A stretch of DNA of 64,000 nucleotides from DAOTWP01 sp034435675 (lineage in GTDB: Bacteria > Chloroflexota > Anaerolineae > Aggregatilineales > Phototrophicaceae): NCBI GenBank assembly GCA_034435675.1, contig DAOTWP010000291.1, positions 1 through 64,000 on the forward strand, read 5' to 3'. A model generated the notes under the pieces. The model saw only the letters and a program-made list of their open reading frames with translations, was not told the origin of the DNA and made no database searches. A program made the translations under genes and the position numbers. Positions 1 to 8,769 of this stretch are shown in pieces; within the stretch, counting starts at the first letter, position 1; the number at the start of each line of letters is the position of its first letter.

Positions 1-794
1 TAATCTACAAACAGGGTCATATTGCCACCGGTTGCTTCGCACAGGCGCGCGGTCATTTCCTTGATTGCCCGCAGGGTGGTCACCGCAGGACTCGCTTTGA
101 GCAGAATCAACCGATCCGCATAGCGTCCCATCCGTGCCAACGCTTTGGCGGTCTTGGCATTTTCACGCAGAATTGCTTGCAGCGAACCCTGCCCGCTGTT
201 ACGTCCCATCATATCCTTGGCACGTTGGGCAACAATAATCTGGTAGAGATCGCGCAGTTTTAGTCCCTGTGTGGCATCCACTTCAGGCGGATTGAGGCTC
301 TCCAAACACAGCAGACGGTGCATCAGGTGCGTTTCAGTATGTTCGTAAGACAGGTAGAAGGCATATTGATCGGGGCGCATGGCAATATTGCGAGCGATTT
401 GCAGCGTAGCAATGGTCTTACCAATGCCCTGTGCGCCGCCCATCAGCACCAGCTCGGTCTTTCTAAGTCCGCCGCCAATAAACCCATCGAGGGGATCAAA
501 GCCTGTGGGGATGGGCACATAATCCACCAGATCGCCCCGAACGACACGTTCATTTGCCTCGTTAAGAACCTGAGTCAGCGTGCGCGGTAAGTGCGCGCCC
601 CCGCCACTGCCTGCATTTGCACTGCTGCGGGGCGGGCTGCCCGCAGGTTGCGGAGCGCTCGCAGGTGGGCGGGCAGGGTTTACTCCGGCACGCGGAAGCG
701 AGTTCTTGGAGGGTTCAGCAGGCTGACGCAGTACGTCCTGCAACGGGGACAGGTCAGCTTCAGGCTCATCATCGTTGAAACGTCGCGTAGACAT
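1..794 (-). CDS. DnaB/KaiC-like RecA-fold ATPase, partial (C-terminus off the window)
   Basis: The gene enters from the left edge; about 264 N-terminal codons are visible, starting at ATG 794. The first ~85 residues are a low-complexity Pro/Ala/Ser-rich stretch. A RecA-type core follows, with a Walker A of the form GGAQGIGKT after FDPLDGFIGGG, and a hydrophobic strand ending FVD near the window edge that fits Walker B. This layout matches the C-terminal domain of replicative helicase DnaB and its relatives. The usual ~100-residue DnaB N-terminal domain is missing and replaced by the disordered linker, so a paralogue or regulatory ATPase is as likely as the main replicative helicase. It is divergent from rpoD. 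Confidence 0.7.
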   Translation of the reverse strand, partial: MSTRRFNDDEPEADLSPLQDVLRQPAEPSKNSLPRAGVNPARPPASAPQPAGSPPRSSANAGSGGGAHLPRTLTQVLNEANERVVRGDLVDYVPIPTGFDPLDGFIGGGLRKTELVLMGGAQGIGKTIATLQIARNIAMRPDQYAFYLSYEHTETHLMHRLLCLESLNPPEVDATQGLKLRDLYQIIVAQRAKDMMGRNSGQGSLQAILRENAKTAKALARMGRYADRLILLKASPAVTTLRAIKEMTARLCEATGGNMTLFVD

Positions 795-1371
795 GCATGA
801 TTCCCATTCACTTGTTGTTACACTCATCATACTCAGAGTATTGTGCCCGCGCAATCTGAAGTAAGTATAATTGATGAAAAATTTGGAATGTTAAACCGTC
901 TAATCTCATCAAGAGGAATGCCTCAATCTGCTGGCTTTAATTATCCGCTCATTTTTTGCTTATCCATTATTCATCTTCAATAAATCTGAAATCGTGCTAA
1001 AATCGGAAAAGGTTTACACCCTTATTTTTCATGTTCCATTAAACTAACACTTGCATGGTTCATCAACCCCACTATACTCAAAATAAAGCAACAGAATATC
1101 AGATACAGGGTGGATGATTCATTGCTTGCATTCACTTAATTTCGCGTTAACTATTCAGGAGGAGACCCGGCTTAATCCAGCACAATCGCCCATGCCATTT
1201 TGCCAGATATTCTGAGTAATACTCAGTCAAGACCACACACTTGAAGCAACGTTGCCCCGTGTGGTGTGTTAACCTGTCGTGGCGTACACGGGCTGTTTGG
1301 GAAGCCACCCTGCTACGACACACAACTGGTATATCCGCAGTGCTCGACAGGTAGCAAGTAAAGGATATAAC
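795..1371. other. AT-rich divergent intergenic region and long rpoD leader
   Basis: No convincing gene is seen. The first ~340 bases are distinctly AT-rich. A 13-bp palindrome lies at 829-841 and a second (arms 1212-1217 and 1221-1226) lies in the rpoD leader; both contain ATACTCAG. The arms CCCGTGT near 1256 and ACACGGG near 1285 could pair in the rpoD leader RNA. An AGGAGGAG at 1159-1166 has no start codon at a workable distance. Confidence 0.5.
1051..1078 (+). promoter_or_regulatory. Candidate sigma-70-type promoter for rpoD
   Basis: TTGCAT at 1051-1056 and TATACT at 1073-1078 are separated by 16 bases. Transcription from here would give a leader of nearly 290 nt before the rpoD start. 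Called from sequence match alone. Confidence 0.45.
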
Positions 1372-2547
1372 GTGATACAAGAACTCATGAATCGCGCCGA
1401 TCAGCGTGGCTACATTACCTACGACGATGTTCTCGAGGTCCTCGATGAAGACGGTGATGACGTTACCAATATCGAAGCCATCCTCTACGAGCTTGATGAG
1501 TTAGGCATCGAAGTCCGCCAGGAGAGCGATGCCCCCGGACGCCTCGGATTTGCAGTTGATGAAAACGAACTCGAATTCGAACCTGAGGAAATGCTCCAGG
1601 ACCCCGGTGTAGGTGACATTAACGCTGTATCTGCGGATGACCCGGTGGGTCTGTATTTTCGCCAGATGGCACAAGAACCCCTGCTGACTGCTGAAGAAGA
1701 AATTGATCTTGCCAGACGCATTGAAACTGGCAAAAAGGCGTTTCAGCTGTTGCAACGCCCCAGTGTACGGGACACGCAGAGCGATGCCTGGTTGACCCAC
1801 ATGGAAATGCTTGTGCGCGATGGTCAGGCTGCCCGTGAACATCTGGGACGTGCCAATACACGGTTGGTGGTGAGCATCGCCAAGCGTTACATGGGGCAGG
1901 GGCTGCCTTTCCCCGATCTTATTCAGGAAGGCAATGTTGGCTTGATGCGGGCGGTTGACAAGTATGATTACACACGCGGCAACCGTTTCAGCACCTATGC
2001 GACATGGTGGATTCGGCAGGCGATTACCCGTGCACTGGCACAAAAAACACGTACGATCCGTATCCCGCTGCACATGACCGAACGTATTCGCCAGATGTAC
2101 CGCACTGCACAGTCCCTTGAGCAGGTTCTTGGGCGACGTCCTACCCCGGAAGAAATCGCCCTGCATATGGATCTGCCTGCAGATGCTATTCGCAGCATGA
2201 TGGACGCGAGCCAGCACGCAATTGCTTTGGAGCGCCCAGTTGGTGACGATGGCGACAGTGAGTTTGGCGATTTTATCGAAGACCAGGACTCACCCAGCCC
2301 GGTGGAAGCAGCGACCCAGCACCTGCTGGAAGAAACTATCGAAGAAGTTCTCAGCGAACTCACCCCGCGCCAGAGCCACATTCTAAGGCTGCGCTTTGGC
2401 TTGGGCGGTGGCGAACCCCACACTCTGGAAGAAATCGCGAATAAATTTGGTCTCAGCCGCGAACGGATTCGTCAGCTCGAAAAAGAAGCGCTGCGCCGCC
2501 TGCGTCACCCGCGCCTGGCGCATAATCTGCGCGACTACCTGGGCTGA
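1372..2547 (+). CDS. rpoD: RNA polymerase primary sigma factor RpoD/SigA
   Basis: Principal sigma factor (391 aa) that directs RNA polymerase to housekeeping promoters. Region 1.1 is at residues ~1-60, region 1.2 around DPVGLYFRQMAQEPLLTAEE, region 2 at ~160-230 with AKRYMGQGLPFPDLIQEG and YATWWIRQAI, and region 4 at ~328-385 with the helix-turn-helix LSRERIRQLEKEALRRLR. The GTG at 1372 was chosen because AAGGA (1361-1365) lies 6 nt upstream and the protein then begins exactly at region 1.1. ATG 1387 is an in-frame alternative, and an upstream in-frame extension to 1279 lacks homology. The region between 1.2 and 2 is short, as in Gram-positive-type SigA. A hairpin terminator follows. Confidence 0.95.
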   Translation: MIQELMNRADQRGYITYDDVLEVLDEDGDDVTNIEAILYELDELGIEVRQESDAPGRLGFAVDENELEFEPEEMLQDPGVGDINAVSADDPVGLYFRQMAQEPLLTAEEEIDLARRIETGKKAFQLLQRPSVRDTQSDAWLTHMEMLVRDGQAAREHLGRANTRLVVSIAKRYMGQGLPFPDLIQEGNVGLMRAVDKYDYTRGNRFSTYATWWIRQAITRALAQKTRTIRIPLHMTERIRQMYRTAQSLEQVLGRRPTPEEIALHMDLPADAIRSMMDASQHAIALERPVGDDGDSEFGDFIEDQDSPSPVEAATQHLLEETIEEVLSELTPRQSHILRLRFGLGGGEPHTLEEIANKFGLSRERIRQLEKEALRRLRHPRLAHNLRDYLG

Positions 2548-2590
2548 GTACTGTTATCTTTTGGTCAACAACTTAATCCTGAATGCTCGT

Positions 2591-2613
2591 AAAAGCCGGC
2601 TTGATCGGCTTTT
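2591..2613 (+). terminator. Rho-independent terminator after rpoD
   Basis: Perfect 8-bp stem AAAAGCCG/CGGCTTTT with a 7-nt loop, 44 bases after the rpoD stop. Confidence 0.75.
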
Positions 2614-2721
2614 ATGTTTGCGGCTCACAGTGGTCCTAAAGGTCTCTTGTCCCAGCTGGTGTGTGCCATTACGCTTGCAGGAGTAAGGTTATTCAACCAA
2701 AGTTGAATGAAGGGAATACCA

Positions 2722-3660
2722 ATGGCTCCTAACTATGCTTACTTTCGTGGCGCTATCGTGCCGATTGCGGATGCAAAAGTGAGCGTGCTGACACACGCCC
2801 TGCACTATGGCACCGGTGTCTTTGGCGGCATGCGCGCCTACTGGAATACAGAAGAGGAACAACTGTTTATTTTTCGTGCCCATGATCATTTTGAACGCTT
2901 TTTGCAGTCTGCCGCGCTGCTGCGCATGAAGCTGCCCCACACACCGGATGACCTGACCCGGATTCTTACTGAATTGCTGCGCACCGAGGGCTACCGCGAA
3001 AACAGCTACATTCGCCCGCTCGCCTACAAATCCACTGAGACAATTGGTGTGCGTTTGCACGATCTAGACGATGACGTGACGATTGTCGCCTTCCCGTATA
3101 AACACTACCTGAAAAACAATGATGGCGCGCATGTTGGGTTCTCTGCCTGGCGGCGGGTCGATGACAACATGATCCCTGCGCGCGGCAAGATCACCGGTGC
3201 CTATGCCAACTCCGCGCTAATCAAGACGGATGCCGAACTGGCGGGTTATGATGACGCCCTGGTGCTGAATGAGGATGGTCATGTGTCCGAAGCAAGCGCC
3301 GCGAACGTCTTCATCATTCGCAAAGGGGTCGCCATTACTCCACCGGTGTATTCCAATGTGCTCGAAGGGATCGTGCGGCGCAGCCTGATTCAGCTCTTGC
3401 GCAATGAACTTGGGGTGCCGGTTGAAGAACGGGTCATTGATCGCACAGAGGTGTATCTGGCAGATGAAGTGCTGTTGTGCGGCACAGGCGTGCAGATTGC
3501 CCCGGTGGTAAAGGTCGAGCATCGGAATATTGGTACAGGGACAGTGGGACCCATCACCAACAAACTGCGCACGCTGTTTTACGATGTCGTCGCAGGGCGC
3601 GTTCCCAGCTACCGTGAGTGGTTATCGCCAGTCTACACACCGGAAACCCTTAACATCTAG
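2722..3660 (+). CDS. ilvE: Branched-chain amino acid aminotransferase (fold-type IV PLP enzyme)
   Basis: Transfers the amino group between glutamate and branched-chain 2-oxo acids in the last step of Leu/Ile/Val synthesis; cytoplasmic. The 312-aa protein has the family pattern: LTHALHYGTGVFGGMRAY near the N-terminus, IRPLAYKSTETIGV, the PLP lysine in ARGKITGAYANSALIKTDA (about residue 156), and VSEASAANVFI. ATG 2722 is preferred over ATG 2707 because AAGGGA (2710-2715) sits 6 nt before it. It is flanked by terminators on both sides, so it is probably monocistronic. Within fold-type IV enzymes a D-amino-acid aminotransferase is possible but fits less well. Confidence 0.92.
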   Translation: MAPNYAYFRGAIVPIADAKVSVLTHALHYGTGVFGGMRAYWNTEEEQLFIFRAHDHFERFLQSAALLRMKLPHTPDDLTRILTELLRTEGYRENSYIRPLAYKSTETIGVRLHDLDDDVTIVAFPYKHYLKNNDGAHVGFSAWRRVDDNMIPARGKITGAYANSALIKTDAELAGYDDALVLNEDGHVSEASAANVFIIRKGVAITPPVYSNVLEGIVRRSLIQLLRNELGVPVEERVIDRTEVYLADEVLLCGTGVQIAPVVKVEHRNIGTGTVGPITNKLRTLFYDVVAGRVPSYREWLSPVYTPETLNI

Positions 3661-3670
3661 ACAGCAACGA

Positions 3671-3701
3671 AACAGGGTGATAGTGTGTGGATCACCCTGT
3701 T
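3671..3701 (+). terminator. Rho-independent terminator after ilvE
   Basis: Perfect 11-bp stem AACAGGGTGAT/ATCACCCTGTT with a 9-nt loop, running into a T tract. Confidence 0.85.
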
Positions 3702-3811
3702 TTTGCCTGTTTTATGCCCCGGCTGCGAGCACGCTTCGCCTAAGCATCTATCCGTAATCCCGAACACAGGGATTAATCCTCGTGTCAGGAGAACAGGTTC
3801 AATGACAGGCT

Positions 3812-5095
3812 CTAAATGTAATGCTCAGCTCTGGCATATGCCAGAAGTTCATCGCGGAAACTGGGGTGTGCAATGCTCACAATCGCATGCACGCGTTCCG
3901 ACAGGGTACGCCCCCATAAGTCCACTGCTCCGAACTCTGTCACGACATAATGTACGTCATAGCGCGTTGTGACCACCCCCGCTCCCGGCTTCAATTGGGT
4001 AACGACCCGGCTGACCGTGTCATTCCTGGTAGTACTGGGCAGCGCAATGAAGGTTTTGCCTTCCTTGCTGCGTGCCGCTCCGCGCACAAAATCCAACTGC
4101 CCGCCAGCGCCGGAATACATCCGCGTGCCAATGCTGTCTGAACAGATCTGTCCAGTGATGTCAAGCTCAATCGCCGAATTGATCGACACCATCCGTTCGT
4201 TTTGCGCGATGATAAACGGGTCATTGACGTAGGCAGTGGGGTGCAGTTCGATAATCGGATTATCGTCGATAAAATCGTAAAGCGCGTGGGTGCCCAACAC
4301 AAAACCCGCGACAATTTTGCCGGGGTGGATGGTTTTCATCGCATTGGTGATTACACCCGCCTGGACCATCTCCATCACGCCATCCGAAAACAATTCCGTA
4401 TGGATGCCGAGGTTTTTGTGCCCGGTCAAACGCCGCAGCACAGCGTCGGGGATACCGCCTATCCCGGTCTGGAGTGTGGCACCATCGGGGATCAGCTCCG
4501 CGATATGCGTGGCAATCATATCCTGCACGGGTGACGCCGGTTGGGGCGGCATTTCCGGCAGCGGGTAGTTGACCTCGATGAAATAGTCAATCTGGTTGAC
4601 ATGAATGAAACTGTCTCCCAGTGTGCGCGGCATATTCGGGTTGATTTCGGCGATCACCATGCCTGCGCATTCTGCGGCACTCTTGGTCACGCCGACCTCA
4701 ATCCCATAGGAACAATAGCCGTGCTCGTCGGGTGGACTAACCTGAATCACGGCAATGTCTAGAACTAAGCGCCCGCTGGTAAACAATTTGGGCACTTCAG
4801 ACAGCATGATCGGTGTGAAGTCTGCTAGCCCCTTGTTGACCGCACTGCGTATATTGCTCCCGATAAATAGATTATTGACCCGAATGTGTTCGGCAATGTC
4901 CGGCGTGACATAATCGCTCGGACCGATGCTGAGCAGTTGAACCAATTCCACACGCTGAATCTCGTGGTAGCGGTTGACAAGCGCTTGAAGGAATTCCTGC
5001 GGGGTAGAACAATTGCCAGTCAGAAACACACGCTGACCGGATTTGACTTTGCTAGCGGCATCCTCCGCAGAAATGATACGTTGATCCCAGGACAC
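3812..5095 (-). CDS. Acetyl-CoA hydrolase/4-hydroxybutyrate CoA-transferase family protein
   Basis: Class I CoA-transferase of the acetyl-CoA hydrolase/transferase family (427 aa); moves CoA between acyl-CoA and a carboxylic acid through a glutamyl-CoA intermediate. Visible are the N-terminal RVFLTGNCSTPQ segment, the glycine-rich TLQTGIGGIPDAVL loop, and the likely catalytic glutamate in GIHTELFSDG (about residue 234). The C-terminal VDLWGRTLSERVHAIVSIAH is typical of the 4-hydroxybutyrate/butyrate subgroup. The reading frame extends to ATG 5161, but a GTG at 5095 has GAGGGGG 6 nt upstream and gives the usual N-terminus, so it is preferred. Exact acyl substrate cannot be read from sequence. 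Convergent with ilvE. Confidence 0.85.
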   Translation of the reverse strand: MSWDQRIISAEDAASKVKSGQRVFLTGNCSTPQEFLQALVNRYHEIQRVELVQLLSIGPSDYVTPDIAEHIRVNNLFIGSNIRSAVNKGLADFTPIMLSEVPKLFTSGRLVLDIAVIQVSPPDEHGYCSYGIEVGVTKSAAECAGMVIAEINPNMPRTLGDSFIHVNQIDYFIEVNYPLPEMPPQPASPVQDMIATHIAELIPDGATLQTGIGGIPDAVLRRLTGHKNLGIHTELFSDGVMEMVQAGVITNAMKTIHPGKIVAGFVLGTHALYDFIDDNPIIELHPTAYVNDPFIIAQNERMVSINSAIELDITGQICSDSIGTRMYSGAGGQLDFVRGAARSKEGKTFIALPSTTRNDTVSRVVTQLKPGAGVVTTRYDVHYVVTEFGAVDLWGRTLSERVHAIVSIAHPSFRDELLAYARAEHYI

Positions 5096-5288
5096 AAACG
5101 CCCCCTCATTCGATTCTAATAAGAATTGCAAGCACAGTTTCAGAGTATCGTGAACAGGCATTGGGATATAGTGTCGAATATCGGCTCTTAGAGGGGAGAT
5201 TTGGCACTACAGTCAGCCGTACAGCCATATTACGCTAACCTTAAGAGTAAAGTTGGGCTTTTTTTGCAAAACCAAAAGGAGTCGCACG

Positions 5289-5795
5289 ATGTTTAAATCT
5301 GTATTGGTACCACTGGATGGTTCGCCGCTGGCAGAGAAAGCGCTGGAGTATGCCCAACAAATTGTCGAAACTGGCGGAAAAATTACTCTGCTGTCGGTGA
5401 TTGATGTGCCGCATGTGCCGTTATACGGCTTCTATTACACCCCGGTGTTGTCGGAGGACATCTCCGATGTCAACCTGACAATTGAAAAGGTAATGGGACA
5501 GGCAAAAGGTTATCTGGAAGGGATTGTCACAACCCTAACTAACGCCGGATACCAGGCAACCTATGAAGCGCACGCGGGCGAACCGGCAGCCGTTATTGCG
5601 GAACTGGCGGAAACCCGTCAGGTAGATGCCATCGTGATGTCAACCCATGGACGTTCCGGTCTCAGCCGCTGGATTTTTGGCAGTGTGACCAACAAAGTCC
5701 TGACCATCACCAGTCGTCCTGTGTTGGTGATTCCCAGCCGTGAACGTATGGTAATGCACGATGAACATGCAGGCACGGTAGGGACCCCTGCATGA
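5289..5795 (+). CDS. Universal stress protein, UspA family
   Basis: Small cytoplasmic ATP-binding Usp-fold protein (168 aa). The N-terminal VLVPLDGSPLAEKALEYA carries the first-strand aspartate, and the C-terminal HGRSGLSRWIFGS followed by SRPVLVIP corresponds to the ATP-binding Gly motif; the first glycine of that motif is replaced by Ser. ATG 5289 has AAAAGGAG upstream. Family members help in survival of stress and energy limitation, but no specific partner is shown here. Divergent from the CoA-transferase. Confidence 0.9.
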   Translation: MFKSVLVPLDGSPLAEKALEYAQQIVETGGKITLLSVIDVPHVPLYGFYYTPVLSEDISDVNLTIEKVMGQAKGYLEGIVTTLTNAGYQATYEAHAGEPAAVIAELAETRQVDAIVMSTHGRSGLSRWIFGSVTNKVLTITSRPVLVIPSRERMVMHDEHAGTVGTPA

Positions 5796-5843
5796 TGGCG
5801 TTGTCCAGATACCAGGTTAAATACGCTGGTTAAGCGGCAGCAG

Positions 5844-5865
5844 GGGCACGGAATTAACCGTGCCC
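5844..5865. terminator. Bidirectional hairpin terminator
   Basis: Perfect 8-bp stem GGGCACGG/CCGTGCCC with a 6-nt AT loop between two convergent genes. It can serve both strands. Confidence 0.65.
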
Positions 5866-5871
5866 GGCTGT

Positions 5872-6561
5872 TTATGATTTATTCTGGGGTTCAGCAGAAG
5901 AGGGGGGCACAAGTTCATTGATGTTGTGCTTCACCGCGTAGGCAGCAGCTTCAGCACGGTTTGCTGCCCCGATTTTGGAGAGTACGCTGCTGACATAATT
6001 GCGCACCGTGCCTTCGCCCAGATACAGCTTGACGGCGATCTGGCGGTTGGTCAGACCTTCGGCAACGAGTGCCAACACGGCAAGTTCCTGAGGGGTCAAT
6101 TCCGAAAAAGCGGCAGCATGCTGCGCTTCATTTGCCCGGCGCATCTCTGCAAAAACAGCGGTGGTCATCGCCGGGTCGAGAATGCCCTCACCCCGGCTGA
6201 CACGTTCGACTGCCTGCACCAGTTCATTGTCCCCAATGCGTTTGAGTACATAGCCTGCTGCCCCCGCCTGAATCGCTGCAAGCAGCAGTTCATCCTCTGC
6301 GTAAGAAGTAAGCATCACCACCCGGCATCCTGGCACCAGTTTGACAATCTGACGACAGGCTTCAATACCAGAAAGCCCCGGCATACGAATATCGAGGACG
6401 GCAACATCGGGTTGGGCTTCTTGAGCGCGCGCAATGGCTTCTTCCCCGGTCCCGGCTTCTGCCACCACCCTGAAGTGGCCCTGCCGTTCGAGCAGCGCGC
6501 GTAAACCGGCGCGCACCACTGCGTGATCATCTGCAATCAAAATCCGCACGACTTTGGACAT
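5872..6561 (-). CDS. NarL/LuxR-family response regulator
   Basis: Two-component response regulator (229 aa). The receiver has the acidic pair in LIADDHAVVR, phosphoacceptor Asp57 in VAVLDIRMPG, the Thr in MLTSYAEDE and the Lys in YVLKR. The C-terminal LuxR-type helix-turn-helix is LTPQELAVLALVAEGLTNRQ followed by GTVRNYVSSVLSKI. ATG 6561 was chosen over an upstream frame start at 6600 because AGGTGGAG precedes it and the receiver starts right there. It is divergent from a GAF histidine kinase of the matching HisKA_3 class, which is its likely partner. Confidence 0.92.
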   Translation of the reverse strand: MSKVVRILIADDHAVVRAGLRALLERQGHFRVVAEAGTGEEAIARAQEAQPDVAVLDIRMPGLSGIEACRQIVKLVPGCRVVMLTSYAEDELLLAAIQAGAAGYVLKRIGDNELVQAVERVSRGEGILDPAMTTAVFAEMRRANEAQHAAAFSELTPQELAVLALVAEGLTNRQIAVKLYLGEGTVRNYVSSVLSKIGAANRAEAAAYAVKHNINELVPPSSAEPQNKS

Positions 6562-6649
6562 GTCAGCTCCACCTGAAGCCTTGTAGCATTGTAGCCCCAA
6601 CTTTAATCTACTTGTGACAGGATTGCTCTATGATCTCTGAAAGGTAACG

Positions 6650-6655
6650 TATAAT
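6650..6655 (+). promoter_or_regulatory. Candidate -10 box for the histidine kinase gene
   Basis: A perfect TATAAT stands 44 bases before the kinase start. No good -35 box is seen at normal spacing, so this is weak. Confidence 0.3.
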
Positions 6656-6698
6656 ATATGCAACAGCTCCAACTTATTTAGGATAATGAAGCGTAACT

Positions 6699-7853
6699 AT
6701 GATGACAAGTGACCAAAATCACCCGAAAGATATGACAGTTGTACTCGCTTATCTTAGTGACATGGTAAACGCGGCGATGTATGCTGCGCAAGCAGACCAA
6801 CTTGAAGGGGTGCTGCAGCGTATTGCAGAGATTTCGCGTGAGTTGGTGAATGCCCGTTATGCTGCGCTGGGGGTGCCGGACGGCATGGGTGGTCTGCGCT
6901 ATTTTGAGTTCACGGGTATCCCACGAGACCACATTGCCAAAATAGGTCACCTGCCTCGTGGGCGCGGTTTGTTGGGGGCAATCATGCGGGAACGCCTCCC
7001 GATCCGCCTGGCAGAGATGCGCACAGATGCGCGTTCTGTCGGTTTTCCGCCGCATCATCCGCCCATGACCAGTCTGCTCGGTGTACCCATTCAGGTGGGC
7101 GACCAGCTTTTTGGCACCCTCTACCTGTGTGACCGCATTGATGGACAGCCATTCAACGATCAGGATCAATGGTTAATTGAAACGATGGCAGGCTATGCCG
7201 CGCTAGCAATCGCCGGAACGATGCTCAGTGAGCAAAAAGAGCGTCTGGCGCTGCTTGAAGAACGCGAACGGATTGGCATGGAACTGCACGACGGTATTAT
7301 CCAGTCGCTTTATGCGATTGGTATGCATCTCGATCTGCTGCGCGGAACAGGGAACAATGTCGCTACTGCCGAACTCAGCCCGTCCATTGATGCCCTGAAT
7401 GATGTTATTGAAGATATTCGCCGTTATATTCTTGACCTCAAAATTAAGAATTACCGCCAGCGCACCGTAAACCAGTGCTTTATGGACATCGTGCACCGGC
7501 TGCATATTCCAGAAAGTATTCAGGTCTTTGTTGAAGCGCCTGATGACCTGCCCCCCTTTACCCCCGCAACTTTCGAAAGTGTTTGCCAGATTGTCTATGA
7601 AGCGGTTAGCAACTCGGTGCGCCACGCCAGTGCGAACACCATTCGCGTTGTCGCCAGTCAGGATCAACGCCATTTTGAAGTGGCAGTAGTGGATGATGGT
7701 AAGGGTTTTGAACTGGAAATCCTCAGCATGCATGGCGGTCTGGGGCTGCGCAACATCAAACAGCGGGCGCGGATGCACGGCGGCACCGTAGACATTGACA
7801 CAAAAGTCAATCGTGGCACGCGCCTGCGGCTGACGATTCCACTGATGTACTGA
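6699..7853 (+). CDS. GAF-domain sensor histidine kinase, HisKA_3 (NarX/DevS class)
   Basis: Soluble sensor kinase (384 aa). A GAF domain spans ~25-180 (RISRELVNARYAAL-like start; LLGVPIQVGDQLFGTLYL core). The HisKA_3 dimerisation helix holds phospho-His197 in ERIGMELHDGIIQSLYAIG. The HATPase_c domain has an N-box VYEAVSNSVRHA, a G1 box VDDGKGFE and GGLGLRNIKQRA. There are no membrane segments, so it senses a cytoplasmic cue such as a small ligand, redox state or gas; which one cannot be told. It is transcribed away from the NarL-type regulator at 5872-6561, its likely partner. ATG 6732 is an in-frame alternative start. Confidence 0.9.
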   Translation: MMTSDQNHPKDMTVVLAYLSDMVNAAMYAAQADQLEGVLQRIAEISRELVNARYAALGVPDGMGGLRYFEFTGIPRDHIAKIGHLPRGRGLLGAIMRERLPIRLAEMRTDARSVGFPPHHPPMTSLLGVPIQVGDQLFGTLYLCDRIDGQPFNDQDQWLIETMAGYAALAIAGTMLSEQKERLALLEERERIGMELHDGIIQSLYAIGMHLDLLRGTGNNVATAELSPSIDALNDVIEDIRRYILDLKIKNYRQRTVNQCFMDIVHRLHIPESIQVFVEAPDDLPPFTPATFESVCQIVYEAVSNSVRHASANTIRVVASQDQRHFEVAVVDDGKGFELEILSMHGGLGLRNIKQRARMHGGTVDIDTKVNRGTRLRLTIPLMY

Positions 7854-8178
7854 GGCGCAGCGCGAATTGTAGGACGCTCCAACAGCGTGTATTTTATTGT
7901 CACAACTTCGCGCAAACCTGCACGCCCGCACGCTCTTCACTCGCCTGAATCTGGTAGAACATGCTGGATCCAGCGCAATTTTGGGGTGAGAACACAAGTG
8001 CCTTTTACGTGACATCCATCACCCGTTTAGAAGTACCTTTGTTTAACATGGATTTCGTATTATGGGGGTAGTTGCGCCAACAAATATCTATTATTGCGGT
8101 TTGTTGCAATGAACTGGACCCGAGAAGATTACCTTTTTCAAGTAAACGCTGGTTGGACATCGTGAGGAGTAAGGCAAC
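7854..8178. other. Intergenic region, no gene seen
   Basis: 325 bases without a supported gene. A TATTAT at 8058-8063 could be a -10 box for the first CBS gene but has no convincing -35 partner. GAGGAG just before 8179 is the ribosome-binding site of that gene. Confidence 0.4.
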
Positions 8179-8619
8179 ATGCTGGACAACATTCTGGTGC
8201 GGGAATGGATGACAACCCCGGTTATTACGGTTTCACCCGCTACACCAATTGGCAACGCCCATCAGATCATGAAAGAACACGGCATCCGCCGCCTGCCGGT
8301 CGTGGATCACGAAAAACTTGTCGGCATTATCACGATTGGCGATGTGCGCGAGGCTAGTCCTTCCGATGCAACGACGCTGAGCATCTGGGAGCTGAATTAC
8401 CTGTGGGCACAATTGACGGTCGAAAAAGTGATGACGCGCAAAGTTGTCACGGTAGCTGTGGACGACCCGATTGTGAAAGCCGCACAAATTATGCTTGAGC
8501 ACAAAATCAGCGGTGTCCCTGTCGTGGATGAACACCACAAATTGTTGGGTATGTTAACCGAGTCTGATGTCTTCCGGATGCTTGTTGGTTCACAGACTAA
8601 AGCGCTAATTCAGAAATAA
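8179..8619 (+). CDS. CBS-domain pair protein (first of two)
   Basis: A 146-aa protein made of two CBS motifs (Bateman module). CBS1 runs about 5-65 (VREWMTTPVITVSPATPI ... VGIITIGDVREAS) and CBS2 about 80-140 (VEKVMTRKVVTVAVDDPI ... LGMLTESDVFRML). Such stand-alone modules bind adenine nucleotides or related ligands and regulate partner proteins; no effector domain is attached. A strong GAGGAG precedes the ATG. The next gene is a paralogue of the same length. Confidence 0.88.
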   Translation: MLDNILVREWMTTPVITVSPATPIGNAHQIMKEHGIRRLPVVDHEKLVGIITIGDVREASPSDATTLSIWELNYLWAQLTVEKVMTRKVVTVAVDDPIVKAAQIMLEHKISGVPVVDEHHKLLGMLTESDVFRMLVGSQTKALIQK

Positions 8620-8769
8620 TTTTCGGTCCCGTCAGCACAGTACGACGATCGTCTTGAGCGCCGGATCGTGTGCGTTTAACTCCTGAAATCGCTGTTGTGG
8701 GTATAGAAGCGAGTACACAGGTGGCTCACCGTCCGTCGGGCGTCAGGAAGCCGCCGTATAAGGCGACCT

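Noticed and set aside
1159..1212. AGGAGGAG followed by a 7-codon frame in the rpoD leader as a leader peptide
   Set aside because: The nearest ATG is ~26 bases away from the purine run and the frame has no regulatory codon pattern.
3756..3774. AATCCC/GGGATT hairpin as the terminator of the CoA-transferase gene
   Set aside because: Short stem without a T tract on the minus strand; the 11-bp hairpin at 3671-3701 is the better signal for this convergent pair.
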